Below, piece after piece: positions 9,901 to 19,000 of a stretch of DNA of 64,000 bases. Both the position numbers and the translations under genes were made by a program. The notes under the pieces were generated by a model that saw only the letters and a list, made by a program, of their open reading frames with translations, made no database searches and was not told where the DNA came from. Position 1 is the stretch's first letter, and every line of letters starts with the position of its first letter. This DNA comes from SVTX01 sp964567085 (GTDB lineage: Bacteria > Bacillota > Clostridia > Oscillospirales > CAG-272), in NCBI GenBank assembly GCA_964567085.1, contig CAZMKU010000001.1, positions 19,006-83,005 on the forward strand, given 5' to 3'.

Positions 9901-10001
9901 ACAGCGGATTTTTCAGTCTTAAATACAGCTCAAGCGCCAAAAAGGCCTCTGCCCCCGAGCCCGCGAAAAAGACCGTAAACACAAAGAAAAAGAAGAAATA
10001 A
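6906..10001 (+). CDS. YfhO family multi-pass membrane protein
   Basis: This 1031-residue protein has a short cytoplasmic N-terminus and then about a dozen hydrophobic helices up to about residue 480. A large extracytoplasmic domain covers about 490-930, one last helix lies near 940-960 (LVLGTGISVIATIFFILIIVF), and the tail is Lys-rich. The motifs LDMNAQYAYFYEYLRE, GGDLSLIYTWERALGGE and IPYDRGWRVFVDGK are typical of YfhO-family proteins. In Bacillus subtilis YfhO is implicated in glycosylation of lipoteichoic acid; the substrate here cannot be told. The start at 6906 follows an AAAGGA site. It sits between DUF951 and ruvA and probably shares their promoter. Confidence 0.88.
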   Translation: MDASVNNTELLEPMPERETKKTFIGKLKSFYKKYDYMVYAGLIPAAIFFLVYLVRGIHPFGNSTVLVLDMNAQYAYFYEYLREAVLGGDLSLIYTWERALGGEFMGLYAYYIASPLSYIVCLFPKENLQDALFVIYLIKAALCGITMSYYLTKTSKKLEKLSVVVFSTLYATMSYMMVQMHNLMWIDAVILLPLVVLGIEQLIKYGKYKLYIITLALTMMSNYYIGYMVCIFVVLYYFYYFFAYSDRNNPTGEKNHFRKSFIRIATYSIIGVAIAAFIIFGAYYSLGLGKNEFSNPNWTEIKLNYDVMDILYKLLPGSYDTVRPAGLPFIYCGVLTIILVPAYFMSKKFSGRERIGSALLILALSLGFLVSTLDLIWHGFQRPNWLNCRFSFILCFFLIVLAYRVFTRLDVVAGRNFIISSAFIVGFVLVLQKLAETLEAENEYIVIDEYATVLMTIVCVAIYLILIACRKSGKNKEIVTAVLLCVICAEAFISGLTNVNDLDDDVTFTKYDKYAQYNALMLPITDTINYYDNGFFRAETVTHRKPNDNMAINLNGLTNSTSSINADTIFFLRMMGYSSKSNWSKYIGGNPVSDSLLGIKYIISPRNYDDIYGEPIYTAEEFAALNGMTVEELIEVTYADNASGEKFHETSAADYVVYKNPYALSLAFLSEGAIADEQMQEFNIDIAETNANYEKLYNEYGHTLAFTRINEMISEILGEETNVFMPATQNGEPEMNGVSHATSGKGTHDKYTFTSGEGTLTFSYTVPTNTRLYLQLPAYYTREMKIISSTTPFVDGTLTVQGNETNRIIELGEVISDEETAEYTFTVLFSKDEDYDEFYINNNESYIYYVDEETFESAFTEMQKGQLVIDSDYKDHNITGTMVTEKDDQMVTTTIPYDRGWRVFVDGKAVESYEVANALLAFNIDDAGEHDIKFVYAPTALVLGTGISVIATIFFILIIVFEKLLRRNKLVRSVYLIDTDYTGEDLPMDEIDTEEIPCDSGFFSLKYSSSAKKASAPEPAKKTVNTKKKKK

Positions 10002-10034
10002 CACAAATCCAAACTGAAATCAAGGGTATACAGA

Positions 10035-10661
10035 ATGTTTTACTATATTTGCGGCACACTCGCATACGCGACGCCGAGCACCGCGGTTATTGACGCGGGC
10101 GGCGTTGGATACAAAATGACAATCAGCCAGAACACCTTCGCGGCTCTGCCGCGAAGCGCCGTCGGCGCGCCCGTCACCGCCAAGCTTTATTCCTATATGG
10201 CGGTACGCGAGGACGGAATCGAACTTTTCGGCTTTATTTCCGAGACCGAGCTTTCCTCCTTCAAGATGCTTCTGTCGGTTTCGGGTGTAGGCCCCAAGGC
10301 CGCTATTTCCATACTTTCCCTGCTCACTCCCGAGAAATTTGCTCTCGCGGTTTGCACCGAGGACAGAAAAACGATCTCCAAGGCATCGGGCATAGGCCCC
10401 AAGACCGCGGCGAGAATAATACTCGAGCTCAAGGACAAGCTTATCAAGGAGGGCAATATCGACACGACTCTCGCTGACGGGATCACACAGTCCGCTTCGC
10501 AGAATATAACTGTGAGCGGCAAGCTTGCCGAGGCTCAGGATGCCCTTATGGTGCTTGGCTACACGAGAGCCGAGGCTCAGGCGGCGCTCAAGGGAATTGA
10601 CATTGACAAATACGACCTTGAGGGAGTTATCAAGCAGGCGCTCAAGCAGCTTATGAAATAA
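10035..10661 (+). CDS. ruvA: Holliday junction branch migration protein RuvA
   Basis: RuvA tetramers bind four-way junctions and load RuvB. The 208-residue product starts MFYYICGTLAYATPSTAVID with the OB-fold domain. It has two helix-hairpin-helix motifs, LLSVSGVGPKAAISIL and ASGIGPKTAARIILELKDK, and a C-terminal RuvB-contacting domain (AQDALMVLGYTRAEAQAALK). Domain order and length are normal. It is followed 15 bp later by ruvB. Confidence 0.95.
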   Translation: MFYYICGTLAYATPSTAVIDAGGVGYKMTISQNTFAALPRSAVGAPVTAKLYSYMAVREDGIELFGFISETELSSFKMLLSVSGVGPKAAISILSLLTPEKFALAVCTEDRKTISKASGIGPKTAARIILELKDKLIKEGNIDTTLADGITQSASQNITVSGKLAEAQDALMVLGYTRAEAQAALKGIDIDKYDLEGVIKQALKQLMK

Positions 10662-10676
10662 TAAGGAGATACGCGG

Positions 10677-11735
10677 ATGATAAACGAACAGGAATTTGAT
10701 TTTGAAAACCGAATAGTATCCACAACCTACTCGCAGGAGGACAGCGAGGTTGACGTTTCCCTGCGACCCAAAACACTTGAGGACTACATGGGTCAGGACA
10801 AGGCAAAGGAAAACCTCAAGATATACATTGATGCTGCAAAGCTACGCGGCGAATCCCTCGACCACGTGCTTCTCTACGGCCCTCCCGGTCTTGGTAAAAC
10901 AACGCTCTCAAACATTATCGCGACCGAAATGGGCGTAAATATAAGAGTTACCTCGGGCCCCGCGATCGAAAAGCAGGGAGACCTGGCGGCGCTCCTCACC
11001 AATCTCTCCGAGGGTGACGTTCTCTTTATCGACGAAATACACAGACTCAACCGCTCGGTCGAGGAAATTCTCTATCCCGCCATGGAGGACTACGCGCTTG
11101 ATATTATTATCGGTAAGGGTCCTTCAGCGAGAAGCATCCGAATCGACCTGCCGAAATTTACTCTTATCGGCGCGACCACAAGAGCGGGTCAGCTGACCAC
11201 TCCTCTGCGCGACCGCTTCGGCGTTGTACTCAAGCTTGAGCTTTACACTCCCGAGCAGCTTGCGACCATCGTTACACGAAGCGCTTCAATTCTGGGCATT
11301 GAAATCAGCAAAAACGGCGCATACGAGATAGCCTCCCGCTCGCGCGGAACGCCCCGAATCGCCAACCGCCTTCTCAAGCGCGTTCGCGACTTCGCGCAGG
11401 TGCTCGGCAAGGACGTCATCGACGAGGAGATCGCCTCCTACGCGCTCGGCAAGCTCGACATTGACGAGCTCGGACTTGACGCGACCGACAGACGTATGCT
11501 CGAAACCATAATCCGCTTCTACGACGGCGGCCCCGTTGGCCTCGATACTCTCGCGGCAACCATCGGCGAGGAAGCTATAACGCTCGAGGACGTTTACGAG
11601 CCTTATCTTATGCAGATAGGCTTTCTCTCAAGAACTCCCCGAGGCAGATGCGTAACACGTCTTGCTTACGAGCACCTCGGTCTTTCACAAAGAAAGGACG
11701 ACTCCCAGCTTGATATTTTCAGCGAGGATAAGTAA
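10677..11735 (+). CDS. ruvB: Holliday junction branch migration DNA helicase RuvB
   Basis: RuvB is the AAA+ motor of branch migration. The 352-residue product has an N-terminal segment ending in SLRPKTLEDYMGQDKAKENL, Walker A YGPPGLGKTT, Walker B VLFIDEIHRLNRSVEE, the sensor region LIGATTRAGQLTTPLRDRFG, the arginine-finger region RSRGTPRIANRLLKR and a winged-helix C-terminus (PRGRCVTRLAYEHL). All are standard. A GGAG site precedes the ATG at 10677. It ends the plus-strand unit that begins at 6711. Confidence 0.96.
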   Translation: MINEQEFDFENRIVSTTYSQEDSEVDVSLRPKTLEDYMGQDKAKENLKIYIDAAKLRGESLDHVLLYGPPGLGKTTLSNIIATEMGVNIRVTSGPAIEKQGDLAALLTNLSEGDVLFIDEIHRLNRSVEEILYPAMEDYALDIIIGKGPSARSIRIDLPKFTLIGATTRAGQLTTPLRDRFGVVLKLELYTPEQLATIVTRSASILGIEISKNGAYEIASRSRGTPRIANRLLKRVRDFAQVLGKDVIDEEIASYALGKLDIDELGLDATDRRMLETIIRFYDGGPVGLDTLAATIGEEAITLEDVYEPYLMQIGFLSRTPRGRCVTRLAYEHLGLSQRKDDSQLDIFSEDK

Positions 11736-11834
11736 ATAAAAAACAGAAAATCAGGGGGCACACCCTAAACGACAGTTTTACAAGAATACGGTATGTTTCG
11801 AAAGAGGTATAACTATTTTTAACCTTGGTAAAAT

Positions 11835-11946
11835 CGCAAGCTCTACTAAATGGTTATGGTAAATACCCTAATTCTAATTTAGTTTGTGTAGCAGCAATCG
11901 GAGTTTGCGGTTTTCGGTGCGTGGCTTCGGTTACGCACCTTTTTTA
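11835..11946 (+). ncRNA. Candidate structured RNA ending in an intrinsic terminator
   Basis: Directly visible pairing: CGCAAGCTC (11835-11843) with GAGTTTGCG (11901-11909), nine pairs with one G-U. Inside this, CTAAAT (11846-11851) pairs with ATTTAG (11877-11882), enclosing a small GGT/ACC hairpin (11858-11867). A terminator hairpin follows at 11916-11946. The element lies between ruvB and a small Cys-rich gene, 20 bp upstream of that gene's ATG. An outer stem plus terminator in a leader is the layout of a cis-regulator, but it could equally be an independent small RNA. It does not match any riboswitch class I can recall, and no clear promoter was found. Confidence 0.45.
11916..11946 (+). terminator. 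Intrinsic terminator upstream of the Cys-rich gene
   Basis: GGTGCGT (11916-11922) pairs with ACGCACC (11933-11939) and is followed by seven T. It would stop transcripts before the small gene at 11967 unless prevented, which suggests attenuation or marks the end of a small RNA. Confidence 0.75.
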
Positions 11947-11966
11947 TATGCTGATAGGGGGATTAT

Positions 11967-12182
11967 ATGAGCAAGAACATTCAAAAAAGGGTAATAGATA
12001 TTAGCGGCGTCGAGCTTATGCCCGGAGAGCCTAAGATTTGTCTTGGTAACGGAAATCAAGGCTTTGGGTGTTGTTGCGACGAGTGCGACTGCTATTTGCT
12101 TTGTTTTCCCGAATTTAAACCAAAAGGCAACGATAAAAATATTTCTATGGGTAGCTGTCTAAAGGACAATTCTAAAATTTAA
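11967..12182 (+). CDS. Small cysteine-rich protein of unknown function
   Basis: This 71-residue protein begins MSKNIQKRVIDISGVELMPG. It has a dense cysteine cluster in the middle (CLGNG, then GFGCCCDECDCYLLCFPE, residues about 30-52), eight cysteines in about 25 residues, and one more near the C-terminus. The spacing suggests a metal or Fe-S site, or disulfides, but no export signal is visible. A GGGGGATT ribosome-binding site precedes the ATG. I do not recognise the family. It is isolated: a terminator hairpin precedes it and a strong bidirectional hairpin follows. Codon use looks more AT-rich than in ruvB. Confidence 0.6.
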   Translation: MSKNIQKRVIDISGVELMPGEPKICLGNGNQGFGCCCDECDCYLLCFPEFKPKGNDKNISMGSCLKDNSKI

Positions 12183-12193
12183 TACATTTCAAT

Positions 12194-12236
12194 AGGAAAA
12201 GGACAGAGAATGCTTTACGTTCTCTGTCCTTTTCCT
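12194..12236. terminator. Bidirectional terminator between convergent genes
   Basis: A perfect 17-bp stem, AGGAAAAGGACAGAGAA (12194-12210) with its complement at 12220-12236 and a 9-nt loop, lies between the Cys-rich gene (plus) and the ABC exporter gene (minus). U-rich arms are present in both directions. Confidence 0.8.
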
Positions 12237-12310
12237 GTCGGTAGGTAACATATTCTATGGAATTTCGAAAACTGTCCTTTAGAGTACGTTCCCTTCTCCG
12301 TTCTTTTTTA

Positions 12311-14086
12311 TTATACTTGCACAGCCTGGCTATTCCAAAGCTCGGAATAAAACCCGTCTCGGGCAAGAAGCTCATCGTGACTTCCCTTCTCGATTACTTT
12401 GCCGTCCTTCATAACCAAAATTATGTCGGCTTCCTTGATCGTGGAAAGTCTGTGCGCCACGATAAACGAGGTTCTTCCCTTCATCATCGTAGCAAAAGCC
12501 TTCTGTATCTTCATTTCGGTTCTCGTGTCGATCGACGAGGTCGCCTCGTCGAGAATAAGCATAGGCGGCAGAGCGAGAATTACCCTCGCGATACACAAAA
12601 GCTGCTTCTGTCCCTGCGAGAGCATGCCGCCGTCCTCACCGATCATAGTATCATATCCGTTCGGCAAGCGCTTAATAAACGAATGCGCGTGCGCCGCCTT
12701 TGCCGCCGAGATGATCTCCTCATCAGTGGCATCGGGCTTGCCCATACAGATGTTTTCTTTGATAGTTCCCACCTTTAGCCACGTATCCTGAAGCACCATA
12801 CCGTACGATGAGCGAAGCGAGCTTCTCGTAACGTCCTTTATATCGTATCCGCTCACGGAAATCTTGCCCTCGTCAACGTCATAAAACCTCATAAGCAGAT
12901 TGATGACCGTGGTCTTTCCGCAGCCCGTAGGACCGACGATGGCAACCCTCTGGCTCTTTTCAATGTTAAGGTTAAAATCCTTTATAAGCTCGCGATCCTT
13001 CGTGTAGGAAAAGCTTACGTTTTCGATCTTCACGTTTCCGTTTATATCCTCGTCCGTGAGCACCTTCGCGTCGGGCGCGTCGGGTGTCTCTGCGGGAGCG
13101 TCAATAAGCTCAAAAAGACGGGAAACACACGCCAGAGAATTCTGAAGCTCGGTAATTACGCCCGAGATCTCATTAAAGGGCTTCGTGTACTGATTTGCGT
13201 AGCCCAAAAGGCTTGAAAGCATACCGACGGTAAGCGAAGCGCCGCCCGAGCCTATGCATATAAGCGCGCCCGCAAGAGCTACCGCCGCGTAAACCAGATT
13301 ATTTACAAATCTCGTCGAGGGGTTCGTAAGCGAGGAATAGAATACCGCCTTGAGCGATACGCGGCCAAGCTCATCGTTTATCTTGTCAAACCGCTCTATG
13401 ACGTTCCCCTCCTGTGAAAACGCGACAACCGTCTTGTGCTCGCCGATCATCTCGTCGATAAGGGCGGTCTGCTCGCCTCTTACCTCCGCCTGCTTTTTGA
13501 AAAGAGTAAAGGTGCTCTTTGCTATAAACGCGGCAACGAACAGCGAAAGAGGTGTCATTACCACGACTATAACGGCGATTATGGGGTTTATGTAGATCAT
13601 AAAAGCCAGAGTCGCAAGAATAGTCAGCGCGCCCGTAAAGAGCTGGGAGAAGCCCATAAGAAGTCCGTCGGAGAACTGATCAACGTCGCCGATAACACGG
13701 CTGACCGTGTCGCCGACCGAGTGGGAATCAATATAAGAGAGCGGCTGGGACTGAAGCTTCATAAAAGCCTCCCTGCGCATTCGCCTTACGATACCAAAGG
13801 TTATTTTGTTATTGCAAATATTCATTATCCATTGGAGCAAGCCCGTTACAATGGATATTATACCGATCTGAATAAGTATGCCGAAAATACCGTCAAGATC
13901 AACCGCTCCGCGACCGATCGCCATATCAATAGCGCGGCCGATAAGCACGGGGACGTATATAGTCAATGCCACTACGACCGCCGCCAAGATAAGCGACAGG
14001 AGGAAAAGCCATTTATACGTCTCAAGGTATTTGAGCACTCTTTTCACGGTCTTGATATTCTTACCGTTTTCTTTTGTTTTCTTCAT
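12311..14086 (-). CDS. ABC exporter half-transporter, catalytic-site subunit
   Basis: The 591-residue half-transporter has six membrane helices (about residues 25-320) followed by an ATPase with Walker A GPTGCGKTT, Q-loop MVLQDTWLK, signature LSQGQKQLLCIAR, Walker B MLILDEATSSID and switch histidine FIVAHRLSTI. All catalytic residues are canonical, including the glutamate after Walker B. It starts 3 bp after the stop of its partner, so translation is coupled. With the degenerate partner it forms a heterodimeric exporter of the BmrCD or TM287/288 type (family knowledge). The cargo is unknown; drugs, lipids or peptides are possible. Confidence 0.9.
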   Translation of the reverse strand: MKKTKENGKNIKTVKRVLKYLETYKWLFLLSLILAAVVVALTIYVPVLIGRAIDMAIGRGAVDLDGIFGILIQIGIISIVTGLLQWIMNICNNKITFGIVRRMRREAFMKLQSQPLSYIDSHSVGDTVSRVIGDVDQFSDGLLMGFSQLFTGALTILATLAFMIYINPIIAVIVVVMTPLSLFVAAFIAKSTFTLFKKQAEVRGEQTALIDEMIGEHKTVVAFSQEGNVIERFDKINDELGRVSLKAVFYSSLTNPSTRFVNNLVYAAVALAGALICIGSGGASLTVGMLSSLLGYANQYTKPFNEISGVITELQNSLACVSRLFELIDAPAETPDAPDAKVLTDEDINGNVKIENVSFSYTKDRELIKDFNLNIEKSQRVAIVGPTGCGKTTVINLLMRFYDVDEGKISVSGYDIKDVTRSSLRSSYGMVLQDTWLKVGTIKENICMGKPDATDEEIISAAKAAHAHSFIKRLPNGYDTMIGEDGGMLSQGQKQLLCIARVILALPPMLILDEATSSIDTRTEMKIQKAFATMMKGRTSFIVAHRLSTIKEADIILVMKDGKVIEKGSHDELLARDGFYSELWNSQAVQV

Positions 14087-14089
14087 AAT

Positions 14090-15817
14090 TTATGCCTTCG
14101 CCGCGTAAAACTGCGACTCAAAAATTTCCTTATAAGTCTCGCACGAGGAAAGAAGCTCGTCGTGTGTGCCGATACCCACGATCTTGCCGTCGTCAAGCAC
14201 GATTATCTTATCCGCGTGGGAGATGGACGAGGTTCTCTGCGAGATAATAAACACAGCGGGGTCATAGTCGAGAGACAAAATTTCACGTCGCAGCTTCGCC
14301 TCGGTCGCAAAGTCAAGAGCAGACGCGCTATCGTCAAGAATAAGTATCGGCGCGCGTCTTATTATCGCTCTGGCGATACAAATTCTCTGCCGCTGTCCGC
14401 CCGAAAAATTCTTTCCCTTCTGGGATACGCGCGCGTCAAGTCCGCCGTCCTTTTCTCTGACGAATTCATCCGCCTGAGCAATACGAAGCGCCTCCCACAT
14501 CTGCTCGTCCGTAGCGTTCTCATTTCCCCACAAAAGATTCGAGCGTATAGTTCCCTTGAAAAGCACGGATTTTTGAGGAACCGTCGAGATCATAGCGCGA
14601 AGCGCATCGGGACTGTAGCTATTCACGTTTTTTCCGAAAACACAAACCTCGCCGCGAGTTGCGGGATAGTACGCGGGAATAAGGTTTACAAGCGAGGTCT
14701 TACCGCAGCCCGTGCCGCCGATAATACCCACCGTCTGTCCGCGAAGCACCGAAAATTCAATATCAGAGAGAGCTTCGTCCGCGCCGCCTCTGTACGTAAG
14801 GCTTACGTTTTTAAATTCAACCGCAACGCCCGTCTGCTCGCGCGCGCACGCCCCGCCCTCTTTCTTGTTGTCGGTGGCGGGAATATCGAACACCGCGCTT
14901 ATTCTCTTTGCGGACGCGACCGCCTTGATGACCGTGAAAATAGTCGTCGCGAGCTTTACGAGCTCGACGAGTATCTGCGTCATATAATTATAGGAAGCAA
15001 CGAGGTCGCCCTGAAGCATATTTCCCTCGTTTATCTCGGGGGCAGCAAAATAGATAAGCGCGATAATGCCGAGATTCACGCAAACGTAGGTCAGAGGATT
15101 CATAAGCGAGGATATCTTACCCGCAAGCTTTTGCGCGCTCGTATGCTCTCTGTTGGCATCGTTAAAATCCTCTGTCTGCCGCTCCTCCATATTAAACGCG
15201 CGTATAACTCTCGCGCCCGAAAGATTTTCTCGCGTCAGCGAGGTTACTCGGTCAAGCCTTGACTGAACGCGGCGGTAGAGCGGAATGCCCGCTAAAATAA
15301 TTGTGAAAACTATAATAGCAAGCACAGGAATTAAGATTGCAAATATCCACGCCGTCGTGGGATTTACGAAAAACGCCATTATCATCGCGCCGAACACGAT
15401 TATGGGCGAGCGCAAAAACAGGCGCAGAGTCATATTAACACCCGCCTGTACCTGATTTATGTCCCCCGTCATTCTCGTTATCATCGTGGACGTGCCCAGC
15501 GAATCCGTCTCGGTATAGGAGAGCTTCGTCAGGTGCGAGAAAAGAGACTTTCTCATAGACGTTGAAGCGCCGACCGCCGCCCTTGCCGCAAAATACTGCG
15601 CGGTCAGAGCGCAGACAAGCCCGATGATACCAAGCGCCACCAGGATCAGAATTCTCGTATATATGTAATTTTTGTCGCTATTTTTTATGCCAATATCAAT
15701 TATATCCTTGACAACGAGCGGCACGAAAAGATCAAAGCACGCCTCGAGCAGCTTGAAAAACGGCGCAAAAAAGCATTCTAATTTATATTTTTTAAGATGC
15801 TTTAATACAAATCTCAT
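14090..15817 (-). CDS. ABC exporter half-transporter, degenerate-site subunit
   Basis: This 575-residue partner starts MRFVLKHLKKYKLECFFAPF. The ATPase has Walker A GGTGCGKTS, Q-loop STVPQKSVLF and signature FSGGQRQRICIAR. The catalytic glutamate after Walker B is replaced by aspartate (LILDDSASALDF), and the switch histidine is replaced by glutamine (FIISQRTSSI). These substitutions mark the degenerate ATP site of heterodimeric exporters such as TM287. I chose the start at 15817 because of a GGGAGA site 6 bp upstream; an ATG at 15847 lies at the promoter -10 box. The promoter is at 15850-15878. Confidence 0.9.
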   Translation of the reverse strand: MRFVLKHLKKYKLECFFAPFFKLLEACFDLFVPLVVKDIIDIGIKNSDKNYIYTRILILVALGIIGLVCALTAQYFAARAAVGASTSMRKSLFSHLTKLSYTETDSLGTSTMITRMTGDINQVQAGVNMTLRLFLRSPIIVFGAMIMAFFVNPTTAWIFAILIPVLAIIVFTIILAGIPLYRRVQSRLDRVTSLTRENLSGARVIRAFNMEERQTEDFNDANREHTSAQKLAGKISSLMNPLTYVCVNLGIIALIYFAAPEINEGNMLQGDLVASYNYMTQILVELVKLATTIFTVIKAVASAKRISAVFDIPATDNKKEGGACAREQTGVAVEFKNVSLTYRGGADEALSDIEFSVLRGQTVGIIGGTGCGKTSLVNLIPAYYPATRGEVCVFGKNVNSYSPDALRAMISTVPQKSVLFKGTIRSNLLWGNENATDEQMWEALRIAQADEFVREKDGGLDARVSQKGKNFSGGQRQRICIARAIIRRAPILILDDSASALDFATEAKLRREILSLDYDPAVFIISQRTSSISHADKIIVLDDGKIVGIGTHDELLSSCETYKEIFESQFYAAKA

Positions 15818-15849
15818 ATTTTCTCCCAAAAATTTTACTTCTATCAATC

Positions 15850-15878
15850 ATTATACCATACAAAAAAATTTTTTTCAA
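15850..15878 (-). promoter_or_regulatory. SigA-type promoter of the heterodimeric ABC exporter
   Basis: Minus-strand TTGAAA (15873-15878) and TATAAT (15850-15855) are separated by 17 bp of A/T tracts. It lies just upstream of the exporter operon. Confidence 0.65.
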
Positions 15879-16007
15879 TATAAATAAAAAAATCCTCGAA
15901 ATATTATTATTTTTCAATTTTAAACAAATATTCTTCATACTGCTTTAACAATACTGTGTTAAAATATGCTTAATTAGTTTTTCAATTCATTTATGGAGGA
16001 TTAAAGA

Positions 16008-19000
16008 ATGTTAGAGCTAAAAAACATAAAAAAATCTTATGTTGTTGGTGACTCTACAGTCGAAGCACTTAAAGGCGTCAGCATCGAATTCAGAAAAAAT
16101 GAGTTCGTTTCGATACTCGGTCCATCGGGATGCGGCAAAACCACCCTTCTCAATATTATAGGCGGTCTTGACAGATACTCCGACGGAGACCTTATCATAC
16201 GCGGTAAATCCACGAAAACCTTTAAGGATTCCGACTGGGACACCTACAGAAATCACTCGATCGGCTTTGTATTCCAAAGCTACAATCTCATACCTCACCA
16301 GACGGTTCTCGCGAACGTTGAGCTTGCGCTCACGCTCTCGGGCGTATCCAAGGCGGAGCGCCGCCGCAGAGCGACCGAAGCACTTGAAGCCGTAGGACTT
16401 GGCGACCAGCTTAACAAACGCCCCTCGCAGATGTCGGGCGGTCAGATGCAGAGAGTTGCAATCGCTCGAGCTCTTGTAAACGACCCCGATATTTTGCTCG
16501 CAGACGAGCCCACGGGCGCGCTTGACACGGCTACGAGCGTACAGATCATGGAAATTCTCAAGGAGATCTCCAAGGATAAGCTCATTATTATGGTTACTCA
16601 CAACCCCGAGCTTGCCGCAACGTATTCCACGAGAATTATCAAGGTGCTTGACGGCTTGGTGATCAACGACTCCGACCCCTACGTAAGCGAAAAGCAGGTT
16701 GAAGAGGCAGCTCCCGAGCCCGAAAAGAAAACTCACGCTCAAAAGAAGGCCGACAAAAAGGAAAAGGCAAAAACCTCGATGTCCTTCTGGACCGCTCTCT
16801 CCCTTTCCTTCAACAATCTTCGCACCAAAAAGGGTCGAACCATAATGACGTCCTTTGCGGGAAGCATCGGTATTATCGGTATCGCGCTTATCTTGGCGCT
16901 CTCGCAGGGCATCAATGAGTACATTGCAAGCGTTCAAAGAGACACCCTGTCATCCTTCCCCATAAGCATTTATGCGGAGGAAGCTGACATTTCAAGTATG
17001 CTTTCCACGATCATGGACTCGCAATCCACGGAGGACAAGGAAGCGCACGGCACGGATGCGATTTATCCCAATCTCGTTATGTCGGAGCTTGTTCAGAACA
17101 TCACGTCCGCCGAGACCAAGAAAAACAATCTCAAGCCCTTCAAGTCCTTCCTTGACGACACGGAAAACAACGGCCTTGAGGGTCACGTATCCGCTATTCA
17201 ATACTCATACAATATTGATCTCAATATGTACGCCATGAACAAATACGGCAACTACAACGACACGAGCCTCGAAAACCTATTTTCGACTATGATGGGATCG
17301 GGAACGAATACGACGGGCACGACGAGCAGTATATCAAGCCTTATGGACACCTCAACGATGTTTGCGGCTTACGACGTGTGGACCGAGCTTCTCCCGGGCG
17401 AAAAGAACGCTGACGGCACGTACTCAACTCTTGTAAACGACGTGGTTAAAAGTCAATATACCGTTGTTGCGGGTGATTGGCCCTCCGCCAAGGACGAGGT
17501 TATTCTCGTGCTCGACGAATACAACGAGATCACGGATATCACGCTCTTCTCTCTTGGCCTTATCTCCAAGCAGGATATGATCAAGACCGTCACCTTGGCT
17601 ATGACGGGTCAGGAAAACACCGACCTCGGACTTTCGGAATCCTATTCCTACGAGGATATCCTGAATATTTCCTTTAAGATGGTTCTCAACTCCGACTTCT
17701 ACAGAAAAGCAGGAGACGGCACGTGGGTTGATATGAGAGAAAACACCGACGCCATCGGCGCGATTCTCAACGACGCTCTCGACGTAAAGGTTGTCGGCAT
17801 CGTAAAGCCCGCCGAGAATGCAACCGCCGCTCCTATCGGCGGAACTCTTGCATATACTGCAGCGCTTACGGAATATGCTATCGCAAAGACAAACGAGTCT
17901 GCCATCGCCAAGGAGCTTTTAGCGGCAGAAAATAAAAACCTTGACATCTTCACGGGTCTTCCCTTCGTTGTTGACACCCCTGAGCTTACCGACGAGGAAA
18001 AGGCTGTATACGTAAACAATTACGTAAAGGATATAACAAGCTCCGAGAAGGCGCAGATATACAGAGATATTTACTGCACTCCATCCGACGAATACGTTGA
18101 AACGATGTACGAGCAGTATAAAAAGGAAATTTACGGTGACGCTTTCAACACGATGTCGTCCGACGAAAAGCGCGACAAGCTTGCTCAGATGATAGTTAAC
18201 AACAATCTGCTTCAGGGCATCGACTACGAAACCGCAATGTCCCTGCTTTCAAGCTATAACGACACCGAGCTTGAACTTCGCGCCAAGAAAATGATCTCCG
18301 AGATAATAATTGAAAATTATTACGAAAGAAAGAGCGCGGAGCTTGATGCTATAATTAACCCCTCGGTTCTCTCAAATAGCCTTCAGGACTCGGCAAACGC
18401 AAGCATGTACGCTCAGCTCAAGGCGAGCATCGAGGCAGGAATCCTCTCGCAGATCCAGCTCGACACGGCCGGTCTTGAAAGTCTGAACGCGATGATAAAC
18501 GCGGGTATTCTTGAAGCAAATCATGCAAAGAAGATAGTTTATATTACAAGCGCCTACTCTACCGAAACAGGACTTGGTATGGACACGTATTTCCCCATTC
18601 TTATGCAGAAATCCGCTGACGAGATCGACGTCCTCTTCGATGCTTTGGTAGACGAGATGACTATGACCCAGTACGCGCAGATCGCACGACTCGACCAGGC
18701 CTTGTACGACAACATTCTCGCTGAAATGTTCGATACGTATATTGCGGAAAACGCTGAAAACGAGGAGGTTCTCGTAACCATTTACAACGACTACATTCCT
18801 GACGGAACGAGCAGCAACACCTACGAGGACAATCTGAAGAAGGTCGGCATATGCGACCTCGAGGATCCCGACGCGGTATACATTTACGCGGCAACCTTTG
18901 AGGACAAGGAATACATCGCAGATGTCATCGCGGATTACAACGATGGCAAGAGTGAGAGTGATCAGGTCTCTTACACCGACTACGTTGCGATGCTTATGTC

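Noticed and set aside
11736..11834. Promoter for the structured RNA
   Set aside because: Possible -10 words (TATAAC near 11814, TAAAAT near 11829) have no -35 partner at acceptable spacing.
13436..15262. 608-codon plus-strand frame across the ABC exporter genes
   Set aside because: Spans both exporter genes in antisense, and its content is basic and low in hydrophobic order; the minus-strand genes have complete motifs.
14090..15817. Inactivated exporter gene because of the Glu-to-Asp and His-to-Gln changes
   Set aside because: These are standard features of the degenerate half of heterodimeric ABC exporters; the partner is canonical.
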